Shown one piece after another: positions 7,511-16,717 of a stretch of 64,000 bases of DNA (position 1 is the first letter of the stretch; every line of letters starts with the position of its first letter). The position numbers were made by a program, and so were the translations under genes. The stretch comes from Rhodocista pekingensis (GTDB lineage Bacteria; Pseudomonadota; Alphaproteobacteria; Azospirillales; Azospirillaceae). The stretch lies in NCBI RefSeq assembly GCF_042665545.1, contig NZ_JBHTCM010000010.1:558001-622000 (forward strand), in the 5' to 3' direction. A model generated the notes under the pieces. It was not told the origin of the DNA. It did not search any database and saw only the letters and a list, made by a program, of their open reading frames with translations.

Positions 7511-9175
7511 ATGCCTGCCCTCGGCCCTGCGGCCGCCCGCCTCGTGGCGGAACATGTCGATTTCGCCTTCTCCCCCGGCCCCCCCCTTTTCAGCGACCTC
7601 TCCCTCAGCATCGGTGCGGAGCGCGTCGGGCTCGTCGGCGCCAACGGAACGGGCAAGAGCACGCTGCTGCGCCTGCTGCGGGGCGAGCTGCGGCCCACGG
7701 CCGGCGGCATCGGCCGGCATGGCCGGTTGCTGTACCTGGCCCAGCGGTCCGATCCCGACGCCACCGTGGCCGAGGCGCTGGGCGTCGCCGGGCGGCTGGC
7801 CGCCCTGTCCCGGATCGAGGCCGGCGGAACGGACCCGGCCGACTTCGAGACGCTCGGCACGGACGGCTGGGACCTGCCCGCCCGGATGCGGGAGGCGCTG
7901 GCCCGCGCCGGGGTGCCCGGCCTGGAGACGGGACGTCGCCTCGGCAGCCTGAGCGGCGGGCAGGCGACACGGGTCCGGCTGGCCCGGGTCGGGCTGGAAG
8001 CGCCGGACCTGCTGCTCCTGGACGAACCCAGCAACGACCTGGACGCCGACGGCCGCTCGGCGCTCTACGATCTGGTGCGCGGCTGGACGGGCGGGCTTCT
8101 GGTGGTCAGCCATGACCGGGCGCTGCTGGCACTGATGGACCGCATCCTGGAGCTGTCGTCCCTGGGTCTGCGCAGCTATGGCGGCAATCACGCCGCCTAC
8201 CGGGCGGCCAAGGCGGCGGAGGTCGCGGCGGCCGAGCGGCGCCTGTCCGATGCGGAGAAGGAGGCGGGGCGGACCGCCCGCGCGGCCCAGGAGGCGCGGG
8301 AGCGCGCCGCCCGTCGCGCCCGGACCGGGAAGGCCCGGGCGGACGGTTCCCAGGCGCCGATGGAACTGGCGAAGATGCGCCGGGACGCCGACGCCAGCCG
8401 CAGCCGCCGCCAGCGTCTGGCCGACCGTCAGGCGGCCGACACGGCGGAGGCGCTGGACGCCGCCCGGGCGGATCTGGAGCGCCGCCGGACGCTGGCGCTC
8501 AGTCTTCCCCCCACCGGCCTGCCGGCGGGCAAGCTGGTGCTGCGGCTGGAGAGGGTGTGCGCCGGCTGGGCCGGCCGGCCGGTGCTGCGGGACGTGTCGC
8601 TGACCCTGACGGGGCCGGAGCGGGTGGCGCTGACCGGCCCCAACGGCGCCGGCAAGAGCACGCTGCTGGCCGTGGCCGCCGGCCGGCTGGCCCCGCTGGG
8701 GGGAACGGTGCAGCGGGGCGTGCCGGACATCGCCCTGCTGGACCAGCGGCTGGGGGACCTGCGCAGCGGGGAGACCGTGTTGCAGGCGTTCCGCCGCCTG
8801 AACCCGGACCTGACGGAGCACGAGGCACGGGCCGCCCTGGCCACGTTCCAGTTCCGGAACGATGCCGCCCTGGCGATGGTGGAGGAACTCTCCGGCGGAC
8901 AGCGGCTGCGGGCGGCGCTGGCCGCGGTACTCACCGCCCGTCATCCGCCGCGCTTCCTGCTGCTGGACGAGCCCACGAACCATCTGGACCTGGACAGCCT
9001 GGACGCCCTGGAACAGGCCCTGCGCGGCTATGACGGCGCCCTGCTGGTCGTCAGCCACGACGCGGAGTTCCTGCGCGCCATCGGGACGACGCGGGAACTG
9101 CGGCTGCCGCCCCCTACTCCACCCGCAGATAGCGGGTCAGATGCAGGTTGCGGAGGTTGTCCTCCCAGCCCCTGA
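7511..9175 (+). CDS. ABC-F family ATP-binding protein
   Basis: A 554-residue soluble protein with two ABC ATPase domains and no membrane segments. Site 1 has Walker A GANGTGKST (about 43-51), signature LSGGQATRVRLA and Walker B LLLLDEPSNDLD. Site 2 has GPNGAGKST, signature LSGGQRLRAAL and LLLDEPTNHLD. The Arg/Lys-rich linker (about 245-320) that reaches into the ribosome in ABC-F proteins lies between them. The role is ribosome-associated translation factor or antibiotic protection. The last 20 or so residues are Pro/Gly/Cys-rich and read into the 3' end of the convergent receptor gene (62-bp overlap), so the tail looks like a lost stop codon. The palindrome 95 bp upstream may control it. Confidence 0.9.
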   Translation: MPALGPAAARLVAEHVDFAFSPGPPLFSDLSLSIGAERVGLVGANGTGKSTLLRLLRGELRPTAGGIGRHGRLLYLAQRSDPDATVAEALGVAGRLAALSRIEAGGTDPADFETLGTDGWDLPARMREALARAGVPGLETGRRLGSLSGGQATRVRLARVGLEAPDLLLLDEPSNDLDADGRSALYDLVRGWTGGLLVVSHDRALLALMDRILELSSLGLRSYGGNHAAYRAAKAAEVAAAERRLSDAEKEAGRTARAAQEARERAARRARTGKARADGSQAPMELAKMRRDADASRSRRQRLADRQAADTAEALDAARADLERRRTLALSLPPTGLPAGKLVLRLERVCAGWAGRPVLRDVSLTLTGPERVALTGPNGAGKSTLLAVAAGRLAPLGGTVQRGVPDIALLDQRLGDLRSGETVLQAFRRLNPDLTEHEARAALATFQFRNDAALAMVEELSGGQRLRAALAAVLTARHPPRFLLLDEPTNHLDLDSLDALEQALRGYDGALLVVSHDAEFLRAIGTTRELRLPPPTPPADSGSDAGCGGCPPSP

Positions 9176-10718
9176 CCCGCCGGCTCACCATGTTCTGGGT
9201 GGCGTGGTAGAAGATCGGGACGATCGGCAGGTCATCCAGCAGCAGGGCTTCGGCCTGCCGCATCAGGTCCTGCCGCGTCTCCGGATCGCGTTCCCGCCCC
9301 GCCGCGTCCATCAGCCGGTCGAAGGCCGGGTTGGCATAGCCGGACGGGTTCTGCCGGCCGATGTCGGAGCGGAACAGCTTCAGGAAGGTCACCGCGTCGT
9401 CGAAGTCCGCGACCCAGCCGTGCCGGGCCACGTCGCGGAAGGTGCGGTTGTTGCGGCTGTCGATGAAGACCTTCCATTCCTGGTTCGTCAGCACGACCGT
9501 CGCCCCCAGCTTCCGCTGCCACATGGCGGCGATGGCGATGGCGATCTTGCGGTGGTTCTCGGAGGTGTTGAAGAGGATCTCCACCTCCAGCGGCTTGCCG
9601 CCCTTGCCGTAGCCGGCGGCGGCGACCAGCCGCTGCGCCTCGGCATCGCGCTCGGCCTGGGTCCAGCCGGCATAGTCGGGCTGCGGTGCGGTGTAGCCCG
9701 CGGTCCGCGGCGGCACGAAGGTGAAGGCCGGTTCCTCCCCGCCCTTGGTCAGCAGGGTCGCCAGCGCCGTGCGGTCCACCGCCAGCACCAGGGCCTTGCG
9801 CAGGTCGCGGTTGGAGGCCCAGGGCTGGCGGGTCAGGTTGAAGGCGTAGAAGTAGTTGCCGAGATAGGGCGCGATGTGCAGCTCGTCCGCCATGTTGGCC
9901 TTCAGCCAGTCGAGCTGCGAGTCCGGCACGTCGTAGGTCAGGTCCAGCTCGCCGGCGCGGAAGCGGCGCAGCTCCGTCTCCCGGTTCTCCGTCGGGTAGA
10001 AGTAGACGGTATCGACGGCCACCGTGTCGGCGGCGTGGAAATGCGGGTTGCGCACCAGCTTGACATGCCCCTGCGGCACCGCCTCGGCCAGCCGGTAGGC
10101 GCCGCTGGACACCAGGATGCCGGGCTTGATGAAATCCTCGCCATGGCGCTCGTAGCTGGCCTTGGAGATGGCGCTGGTCGAGGTGTGTTGCAGCGAGGAG
10201 ACGAACCAGGTGGCCGGTTCCTCCAGCGTGACGCGGAAGGTGCGGTCGTCCACCGCCTCCACCCCCAGCGCGGACGGCGGCATCTGGCCCAGATTGATGG
10301 CGCGGCCGTTCTTCACCGGCCAGAGGAAATAGGCGTAGTCGGACAGGGTGTCCGGGTCCAGCAGCCGCCGCCAGGAAAAGGCGAAGTCCTCCGCCGTCAC
10401 CGGGCTGCCGTCGGACCATCTGGCGTCCTGGCGCAGGATGAAGGTGTAGACCAGCCCGTCGTCGCTGACCGTCCAGCTCTCGGCCAGACCGGGGATCGGG
10501 TGCCCCTTGGCATCGACCGTCAGCAGCCCCTCGAACAGGTCCATGGCGATCCAGCCGGCCGCCTCCCCGCGCAGGCGCTGCGGGTCCAGCGTCTCCGGCT
10601 CGGTGCCGTTGCCCCGGTGCAGCACCATCTCCGCCGCGGCCGGAGCGATGCTCCCGAACCCCAGCAGCGCCGCCACCGCCAGCCGCATCAGCCACATCAG
10701 GCGTCCCGCAGGCCGCAT
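9114..10718 (-). CDS. Peptide ABC transporter substrate-binding protein (SBP_bac_5), copy 1
   Basis: A 534-residue periplasmic oligopeptide-binding protein of the OppA/DppA class. A Sec signal peptide (about 1-30, ending SIAPAAAE) is followed by the family opening LHRGNGTEPETLDPQ, the motif DARWSDGSPVTAEDFAFSW and the NQEWKVF segment. It shares these with four other genes to its right, so it is a product of local duplication. No oppBCDF genes are nearby. A GGAGGGGA ribosome binding site precedes the ATG. A toxin-antitoxin pair on the opposite strand separates it from copy 2, so it probably has its own promoter. Confidence 0.92.
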   Translation of the reverse strand: MRPAGRLMWLMRLAVAALLGFGSIAPAAAEMVLHRGNGTEPETLDPQRLRGEAAGWIAMDLFEGLLTVDAKGHPIPGLAESWTVSDDGLVYTFILRQDARWSDGSPVTAEDFAFSWRRLLDPDTLSDYAYFLWPVKNGRAINLGQMPPSALGVEAVDDRTFRVTLEEPATWFVSSLQHTSTSAISKASYERHGEDFIKPGILVSSGAYRLAEAVPQGHVKLVRNPHFHAADTVAVDTVYFYPTENRETELRRFRAGELDLTYDVPDSQLDWLKANMADELHIAPYLGNYFYAFNLTRQPWASNRDLRKALVLAVDRTALATLLTKGGEEPAFTFVPPRTAGYTAPQPDYAGWTQAERDAEAQRLVAAAGYGKGGKPLEVEILFNTSENHRKIAIAIAAMWQRKLGATVVLTNQEWKVFIDSRNNRTFRDVARHGWVADFDDAVTFLKLFRSDIGRQNPSGYANPAFDRLMDAAGRERDPETRQDLMRQAEALLLDDLPIVPIFYHATQNMVSRRVRGWEDNLRNLHLTRYLRVE

Positions 10719-10864
10719 GCCGTCCCCTCCCCCTGTCCCGAGCCGGTCCCGCCCCCGACGCTAGGGGGCGGGGCAGCCTTTGTCCATAAGGGGGACGGTC
10801 ACGCCTTGCCGGGGCGCAGGCCCGATGCCATAGAATTGCACCAGGGCAGAGGGAGGAAACGCCG

Positions 10865-11116
10865 ATGGACGTTACGACCCGGGACCTTGCCGCCGATCCT
10901 GGACGCATCCTTGAGGAGGCGTTGAAACACCCGGTCACGATCACGGGCCACACGGGTTCGCTCGTCCTGCTCTCCGCCCAGGAATATGCCCGCCTGAAGC
11001 GCCGCGAGCGTCTGGTCCTCGCTGTCGAGGACATGCCGGAAGACTTCCTGACGGAGCTGCGGAAGCCCTTCGCCCATCCGGATCAGGACGCTCTCGACGG
11101 GCTTCTGGACGGCTGA
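10865..11116 (+). CDS. Antitoxin, Phd/YefM-like, of a type II toxin-antitoxin pair
   Basis: 83 residues. The N-terminal part (DVTTRDLAADPGRILEEAL, then PVTITGHTGSLVLLSAQEY) follows the Phd/YefM pattern of a small DNA-binding dimer domain in which a strand-turn-strand precedes 'LLSxxEY'. The acidic C-terminal half (EDMPEDFLTELRKPF) would wrap the toxin. The GGGAGGAAA ribosome binding site is strong. The toxin gene starts 4 bp after its stop. It would neutralise the neighbouring toxin and repress its own promoter; this is inferred from the family. Confidence 0.75.
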   Translation: MDVTTRDLAADPGRILEEALKHPVTITGHTGSLVLLSAQEYARLKRRERLVLAVEDMPEDFLTELRKPFAHPDQDALDGLLDG

Positions 11117-11120
11117 CGCG

Positions 11121-11552
11121 ATGAGCCTTCCGGCTGCCCGCCCCGGTCTCGTCTTCTCATACGAGTACATCTGGAAACGGCAGGCCGAACAAGGGGCGGA
11201 TACGGGGCGCAAGCAGCGCCCGGCCTGCATCGTCCTTTCAGTGATCGGCGCCGAGGGCGATCAACGGGTCGCCATCGTGCCGATCACCTCCCGGCAGCCG
11301 GGCGAGGGCGTTCCGTCGGTCGAAATCCCCCAGGCAGTCCTGAACCATCTCGGCCTGCCAGCGACGCGATCCTGGGTCATCCTGACCGAAGTCAATATCG
11401 ATGTCTGGCCGTCCCCCGACATGCGGCCGATAGCCGGCGACAGGAATCGCTTCCATTATGGCTATCTACCCACCCGGATGGTCAACCGGATGCGCGATAT
11501 CGTGGTCCGCGCGATCCAGGAGCGGCGTGCCGGCATCGTCCGACGGGACTGA
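11121..11552 (+). CDS. PemK/MazF-like toxin (long form)
   Basis: 143 residues. PGLVFSYEYIWKRQ, the basic GRKQRPACIVL strand and VAIVPITSRQP correspond to the SH3-like barrel of PemK/MazF endoribonucleases. The segment RSWVILTEVNIDVWP matches the conserved strand ahead of the C-terminal helix. It belongs to a subgroup longer than classic MazF (about 110 residues). The likely activity is mRNA cleavage when the antitoxin is lost. Overproduction data are not available, so toxicity is inferred. It ends 59 bp before the convergent receptor copy 2. Confidence 0.75.
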   Translation: MSLPAARPGLVFSYEYIWKRQAEQGADTGRKQRPACIVLSVIGAEGDQRVAIVPITSRQPGEGVPSVEIPQAVLNHLGLPATRSWVILTEVNIDVWPSPDMRPIAGDRNRFHYGYLPTRMVNRMRDIVVRAIQERRAGIVRRD

Positions 11553-11611
11553 CTGCATGTGAATTGGCGGAGGCCCCGCGCTCCGGGTCTCGGGACGCGG
11601 GGCCGGCCGGA

Positions 11612-13252
11612 TCAGGCCTTGAGGTCGAGCCAGCGGGTCGGGTGGTTGTCCAGCAGGTCGTCGCCCCAGTTCAGCACCCGCTTGGCCACCATGTGCTGGG
11701 CCGCATAGGTGTAGAGCGGGAAGACCGCGGCATCCTCCAGCACGATGGCCTCGGCCTGGCGCATCAGGGCGGCGCGCTTCTCCGGGTCCTGCGTCCGGTT
11801 GGCCTCCATCATCAGGCGGTCGTACTCCGGGTTGGCGTAGCCCGACGGGTTCTGCTTGCCGATGTCGGAGCGCAGCAGCTCCAGGAAGGTGTTGGGATCG
11901 ACGAAGTCGCCGATCCAGCCGTGGCGGGTGACGTCCTTGAACTTCTTCTCGTCGCGGCTGTCCAGGAAGACCTTCCATTCCTGGTTGTTGAGCGTGACCT
12001 TGATCCCCAGCTTCTGCTGCCACATGGAGGCCACGGCGATGGCGACCTTCCGGTGGTTCTCGGAGGTGTTGTAGAGCACCTCCAGGTCCAGCGGCTTGCC
12101 GCCCTTGCCGTAACCCGCCTTCTGCATCAGCTCGCGCGCCTTGGCGTCGCGCTGTTCCTGGGTCCAGGCCGCATGGTCGGGCAGCGGCAGCGGATAGCCC
12201 TCCACCCCCGGCGGGGTGAAGGCATAGGCCGGCTGCTCGCCCTGCCGGGTGATCTTCTCGCAGATGCTGGCCCGGTCGATGGCGAGATTGAGCGCCATGC
12301 GCAGGTCGCGGTTCGACTTCCACGGCTCCTTCGTCATGTTGGGCGCGAAGAAGTAGGTGCCGAAATAGGGCGTCTCCCGGTATTCGTCGGGCAGGTTCGC
12401 CTTCACCCAGTCCGTCTGGGTCAGCGGCACCTCATAGGTGAAATCCAGCTCGCCCGAGCGGAAGCGGCGCAGCTCGGCGTCCAGGTTCTCGGTCGGCAGG
12501 AACATGACCGTGTCGATCCGGACATTCTCCGCGTCCCAGTAGTGCGGATTCTTCACCAGCTTGACGTGGCTCTGCGGCACCGCCTCGACCAGCATGTAGG
12601 CGCCGTTGGAGACGAGGTTGCCGGGCCGGATGAAGGTGTCGCCGTGCCGCTCCAGGTTCGCCTTGCTCAGCGCATAGGCGGCGTGGTGGTGCAGCATCTT
12701 GAGGAAGTAGGGCGTCGGCCCGCGCAGCGTGACCTGGAAGGTGTAGGCGTCGGGGGCCGCCAGCCCCACGCTGTCCATCGGCTTGCGCCCGAGCGAGGCG
12801 TCCTCGGCGTTCAGCACCGGCCAGAGATAATAGGCGTACTTGGCCGCGGTGCGCGGGTCGAGCAGGCGCTTCCAGGAGAACACCCAGTCCTCCGCCGTCA
12901 CCGGCGTGCCGTCCGACCACCTGGCGTTCCGGCGCAGGTGGAAGGTGTAGACGGTGCCGTCCTCGCTCATCTCCCAGCGTTCGGCCGCGCCGGGAACGAG
13001 CCCGCCCTTGCCGTCGGGGATCAGCAGCCCGTCGAACAGGTCGAACTGGATGAAGCTCTCCGGCACGCCGGAGGATTTGTGCGGGTCCAGCGTCTCCGGC
13101 TCGGAGCCGTTGCCGCGGTACATCACCTTGCCGCCGGCGGTCTGGGCGATGGCGAAGCGGGGCACGACCCCCGCCATCAGGGCAACACCGGAAGCGGCGG
13201 TGCCCCCGGCGATGCCTGCAAGTACCGAACGGCGGCTGAGGCGCTGATCCAT
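11612..13252 (-). CDS. Peptide ABC transporter substrate-binding protein (SBP_bac_5), copy 2
   Basis: 546 residues. Unlike the other copies, the export signal is a twin-arginine type (SRRSVLAGIAGG, residues 6-17), suggesting folded export by Tat. The mature part has RGNGSEPETLDPHK, DARWSDGTPVTAEDWVFSW-like and NNQEWKVFLDSR motifs shared with the other copies. It binds peptides or similar ligands in the periplasm; specificity is unknown. It lies 76 bp from copy 3 on the same strand, so the two are probably cotranscribed. Confidence 0.92.
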   Translation of the reverse strand: MDQRLSRRSVLAGIAGGTAASGVALMAGVVPRFAIAQTAGGKVMYRGNGSEPETLDPHKSSGVPESFIQFDLFDGLLIPDGKGGLVPGAAERWEMSEDGTVYTFHLRRNARWSDGTPVTAEDWVFSWKRLLDPRTAAKYAYYLWPVLNAEDASLGRKPMDSVGLAAPDAYTFQVTLRGPTPYFLKMLHHHAAYALSKANLERHGDTFIRPGNLVSNGAYMLVEAVPQSHVKLVKNPHYWDAENVRIDTVMFLPTENLDAELRRFRSGELDFTYEVPLTQTDWVKANLPDEYRETPYFGTYFFAPNMTKEPWKSNRDLRMALNLAIDRASICEKITRQGEQPAYAFTPPGVEGYPLPLPDHAAWTQEQRDAKARELMQKAGYGKGGKPLDLEVLYNTSENHRKVAIAVASMWQQKLGIKVTLNNQEWKVFLDSRDEKKFKDVTRHGWIGDFVDPNTFLELLRSDIGKQNPSGYANPEYDRLMMEANRTQDPEKRAALMRQAEAIVLEDAAVFPLYTYAAQHMVAKRVLNWGDDLLDNHPTRWLDLKA

Positions 13253-13328
13253 CTCGACTGGTCTCCCTGTTCTTGTCGCGTGCGGACGGCGGAGCCGGCG
13301 GGCGGCGCTGCGGCCGCCCGGACGGGTC

Positions 13329-14930
13329 CTACGGCTTGATGGAAAGATAGCGGGTGAGCTGGAAGCCCATCGGGTTCGGGGTCCAGCCCTGGACCTTCGG
13401 GCTGACGACGGTGCGGTAGCTGCCGGTGAACAGCGGGATGACCGGCAGGTCGGCCAGCAGCACGGCCTCCGCCTCGGCCATCCGGGCGGCGCGGCGCTCC
13501 GGGTCGAGGATCAGGTTCGCCTCGTCCAGCAGCCGGTCGAAATCGGCGCTGGCATAGCCCGTGCGGTTCATCCGACCGATGTCGCTGCGCATCAGCTTGA
13601 GGAAGGTATAGGCGTCCGGATAGTCGCCGATCCAGCCGAGATGCGTCAGCCCGACATAGTTCTTGTCGGCCGCGGTCTGGAGCTGGACCTTGAATTCCTG
13701 GTTATTCAGCCGCGTGTCCACGTTCAGCTTCTGCTTCCACATGCCGGCGACGGCGACCATCACCCGGCGGGAGCTTTCGCTGGTGGCGTGCAGGATCTCC
13801 AGTTCCGGCAGCGGCTTGCCGCCGGGGCCGTAGCCGGCCTCCTTCAGCAGCCGGCGGGCGCGCTCGTCGCGCTGCGCCTGGGTCAGGGCGGCCGCCTCCG
13901 GCAGCGGCGGCCGGTAGCCGGAGGTGCCGGCCGGCACGAAGCTGTAGCTGGCCTGCTCGCCCGCCCGGGTGATGCGCTCGACCAGCGCCTCGCGGTCGAT
14001 GGCGAGGTAGAGCGCCTCGCGCAGCTTCGCGTTCGAGGCCCAGGGCTCCTTCGTCATGTTGAAGCCCAGATACCAGATGGAGAAGACGGGATAGAACGTC
14101 TCCACCTCCGGCATGTTCTGGCGTACCCAGTCCACCTGGGTGTAGGGGATCTGCATCACGGCATCCAGTTCGCCGGCGCGGAAGCGCCGCAGCTCGGTGT
14201 CCTGGCTGTCGGAGTGGTGGAAATAGACGGTGTCGATCTTCACCTGGTCGGCATCGTGGTAGTGCGGGTTCTTCACCACCTTCACATAGCTCTGCGGCTT
14301 GTAGTCCACGAGCTGGTAGGCGCCGTTCGACACCAGCTTGCCGGGCTGCATGAAGGACTTGCCGTCACGCTCCACGTTCGCCTTCTGCACCGGATGCGTG
14401 ATGCGGTGCATCAGGGAGGCGAGGAAGTAGCCCGTCGGCCGCTCCAGCGTGACGCGGAAGGTGTACGGGTCCACCGCCTCCACCCCCAGGGCCTCGCCCG
14501 GCATCTCGCCCTTGTTGATGGCCTCGGCGTTCTTCACCGGCCAGAGAAAGTAGGCGTACTGCGAGGCCAGCGCCGGATCGAGCAGGCGCCGCCAGGAGAA
14601 GGCGAAGTCCTCCGCCGTCACCGGCGTGCCGTCCGACCATTTCGCGTCCCGCCGCAGGCGGAAGGTATAGACCAGCCCGTCGGGGCTGATCTCCCAGGAG
14701 TCCGCCACCGCCGGCACCGGCTCGCCGTTGATGCCGATGGTGAACAGCCCCTCGAACAGGTCGTACATGATCCGACCCTCGGTCACCGTGGTGCCGAGCT
14801 GGGGGTCCATGGAGCTGGGCTCCGGACCGTTGCCCCGGTTCAGCACCACCTCGGCGGCGGCCGGCTGCCCCAGGGCCCCGGCCAGGACCAGGGTCAGCGC
14901 CAGCCCGGCGCGGCGAAGGAAGTCACGCAT
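13329..14930 (-). CDS. Peptide ABC transporter substrate-binding protein (SBP_bac_5), copy 3
   Basis: 533 residues with a Sec signal peptide (about 1-26, ending QPAAAE). The family opening NRGNGPEPSSMDPQ, DAKWSDGTPVTAEDFAFSW and NQEFKVQL segments align with the other copies. The ligand-facing region between residues 400 and 450 differs most (TSESSRRVMVAVAG), consistent with a different ligand. No transporter membrane genes are adjacent. The gene is 121 bp downstream of copy 4. Confidence 0.92.
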   Translation of the reverse strand: MRDFLRRAGLALTLVLAGALGQPAAAEVVLNRGNGPEPSSMDPQLGTTVTEGRIMYDLFEGLFTIGINGEPVPAVADSWEISPDGLVYTFRLRRDAKWSDGTPVTAEDFAFSWRRLLDPALASQYAYFLWPVKNAEAINKGEMPGEALGVEAVDPYTFRVTLERPTGYFLASLMHRITHPVQKANVERDGKSFMQPGKLVSNGAYQLVDYKPQSYVKVVKNPHYHDADQVKIDTVYFHHSDSQDTELRRFRAGELDAVMQIPYTQVDWVRQNMPEVETFYPVFSIWYLGFNMTKEPWASNAKLREALYLAIDREALVERITRAGEQASYSFVPAGTSGYRPPLPEAAALTQAQRDERARRLLKEAGYGPGGKPLPELEILHATSESSRRVMVAVAGMWKQKLNVDTRLNNQEFKVQLQTAADKNYVGLTHLGWIGDYPDAYTFLKLMRSDIGRMNRTGYASADFDRLLDEANLILDPERRAARMAEAEAVLLADLPVIPLFTGSYRTVVSPKVQGWTPNPMGFQLTRYLSIKP

Positions 14931-15051
14931 GTCGTCTCCCGCGTTCGTCTATGCCCCTGCCCGCTTTTGCGGGCGTTGGCTCCTATGTGCGGACTCGGGG
15001 CGGCAGAGTCCAGACTGCGCATGTAACCATCCCGTTTTCAGGCGCCGGCCG

Positions 15052-16662
15052 TCACGGCCTGAGGGCGAGAAAACGGGTCGGATGCGCGTTCAGGGGGTTG
15101 TCGATCCAGCCCGTCACCCGCGGGCTCACCAGCCGAGCGTCGGCATAGGTGAAGACCGGGATCACGGGCTGGTCGGTCAGGACCAGCCGCTCCGCCTCGG
15201 CCAGCAGGGCGCGGCGCCGCTCGGGGTCGCGCGCCTCCCCGGCCGCGTCCAGCAGGGCGTCGAAGGCGGGGTTGGCGTAGGCCGAGGCGTTCTCCGGGCC
15301 GACATCGGCGCGCAGGAACTCCAGGAAGACGTTGGGATCGGCATAGGCCCCGACATAGGAATTGCGGGCCAGATCCCGGTACGCCTTGGTCCGGCGCGAA
15401 GCCAGGAAGACCTTCCATTCCTGGTTCGTCAGGGTGGCCTGGATGCCCAGGCGCTGCTGCCACATGCCGGCCAGGGCCACGGCGATGCGGCGGTGGTTCT
15501 CCGCCGTGTTGAACATCAGCTCGACCGAGAGCGGGCGGCCGTCCGGCCCCTTGCCGCCGGGATAGCCGGCCTCGGCCAGCAGGCGCTGCGCCTCCGCCAC
15601 CCGGCGCTGCATCGGCCAGCCGGCCCAGTCGGGCACCTGCGGGTCGTAGCCGGCCGCCCCCGGCGGCACGTAGGAGACGGACGGCACCTCCCCCGCCCGG
15701 GTGATCTTCTCCACGATGACGTCGCGGTCCACCGTCATGGCCAGGGCGCGGCGCAGGCCGGGGCTGGACTTCCAGGGCTCGTGGGTCAGGTTGACGGAGT
15801 AGTAGTAGGTGCCGAACAGCGGCGTCGTCCGCAGGTCCTGCGGCAGGTTCACCCGCGCCCAGGGCACCTGCCCCGGCGGCAGGGTGAAGGTGACGTCCAG
15901 TTCCCCCGCCCGGTAGCGCTTCAGCTCCGTCTCCTGGTTCTCCGTCGGGTAGAAATAGACCGTGTCGATGGCGGTCGCCGCGGCGTCGCGGTGGTAGGGG
16001 TTGCGCTCCAGCCGGACATGGCCCTGCGGCACCTGCTCCACCAGCCGGTAGCCGCCGGAGGAGACGAGGGTGCCGGCGCGGAAGAACTCCCGCCCCAGCG
16101 CCTCCACCTTCTCCTTCGGCAGCGGCACCAGGAACGGGAAGCTGAGCATGGAGACGAAGTAGGGCGTCCGCCGCGCCAGCCGGAACTCCACCGTCAGGGG
16201 ATCGAGCGCCCGGATGCCGACCCGGTCCGGGTCGGTCAGCCGGCCTTCGTAGAAGTCCTTGGCGTTCTCGATCACCCACAGATACTGGGCGTTGTGGGTG
16301 CCCGACGCGGGATCGACCAGCCGGCGGAAGGACCAGACCACGTCGTCGGCCGTGATCGGGCTGCCGTCGGACCAGCGTCCGTCGGGACGCAGGTGGAAGG
16401 TGACCGTCCGCCCGTCCTCGGACTCCTCCCACCGTTCCGCGAGGCCGGGACCGTAGCGGCCGTCCGGCCCGCGGGCGACCAGCCCCTCATACAGATCGTA
16501 GAACAGGTGCGCCTCGGGGAACCCGGTGGCGGCGTGGGGGTCGAGCGTCTCCGGATCGGCCCCGTTGCCCCGGTGCAGCACCCCCGCCGCCCCGGCCGGC
16601 GGCCCCCAGCAGAGGAGGGCGGCCAGCAGCGGCAGCAGCAGGGTCTTCGCACGCCATCCCAT
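15052..16662 (-). CDS. Peptide ABC transporter substrate-binding protein (SBP_bac_5), copy 4
   Basis: 536 residues from the ATG at 16662, which directly starts a Sec signal peptide (WRAKTLLLPLLAALLC, ending GAAG). A longer in-frame opening would put the signal 25 residues in and is rejected. Motifs LHRGNGADPETLDPH, DGRWSDGSPITADDVVWSF and NQEWKVFLASR are conserved. The stop of copy 5 is only 55 bp upstream, so copies 5 to 2 look like one transcription unit. Confidence 0.92.
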   Translation of the reverse strand: MGWRAKTLLLPLLAALLCWGPPAGAAGVLHRGNGADPETLDPHAATGFPEAHLFYDLYEGLVARGPDGRYGPGLAERWEESEDGRTVTFHLRPDGRWSDGSPITADDVVWSFRRLVDPASGTHNAQYLWVIENAKDFYEGRLTDPDRVGIRALDPLTVEFRLARRTPYFVSMLSFPFLVPLPKEKVEALGREFFRAGTLVSSGGYRLVEQVPQGHVRLERNPYHRDAAATAIDTVYFYPTENQETELKRYRAGELDVTFTLPPGQVPWARVNLPQDLRTTPLFGTYYYSVNLTHEPWKSSPGLRRALAMTVDRDVIVEKITRAGEVPSVSYVPPGAAGYDPQVPDWAGWPMQRRVAEAQRLLAEAGYPGGKGPDGRPLSVELMFNTAENHRRIAVALAGMWQQRLGIQATLTNQEWKVFLASRRTKAYRDLARNSYVGAYADPNVFLEFLRADVGPENASAYANPAFDALLDAAGEARDPERRRALLAEAERLVLTDQPVIPVFTYADARLVSPRVTGWIDNPLNAHPTRFLALRP

Positions 16663-16717
16663 GGTCGGGTCCCCCTTCAGCCTGCCGCCGGGTCCCGCCC
16701 GGCCCCCTTGCCTCGCC

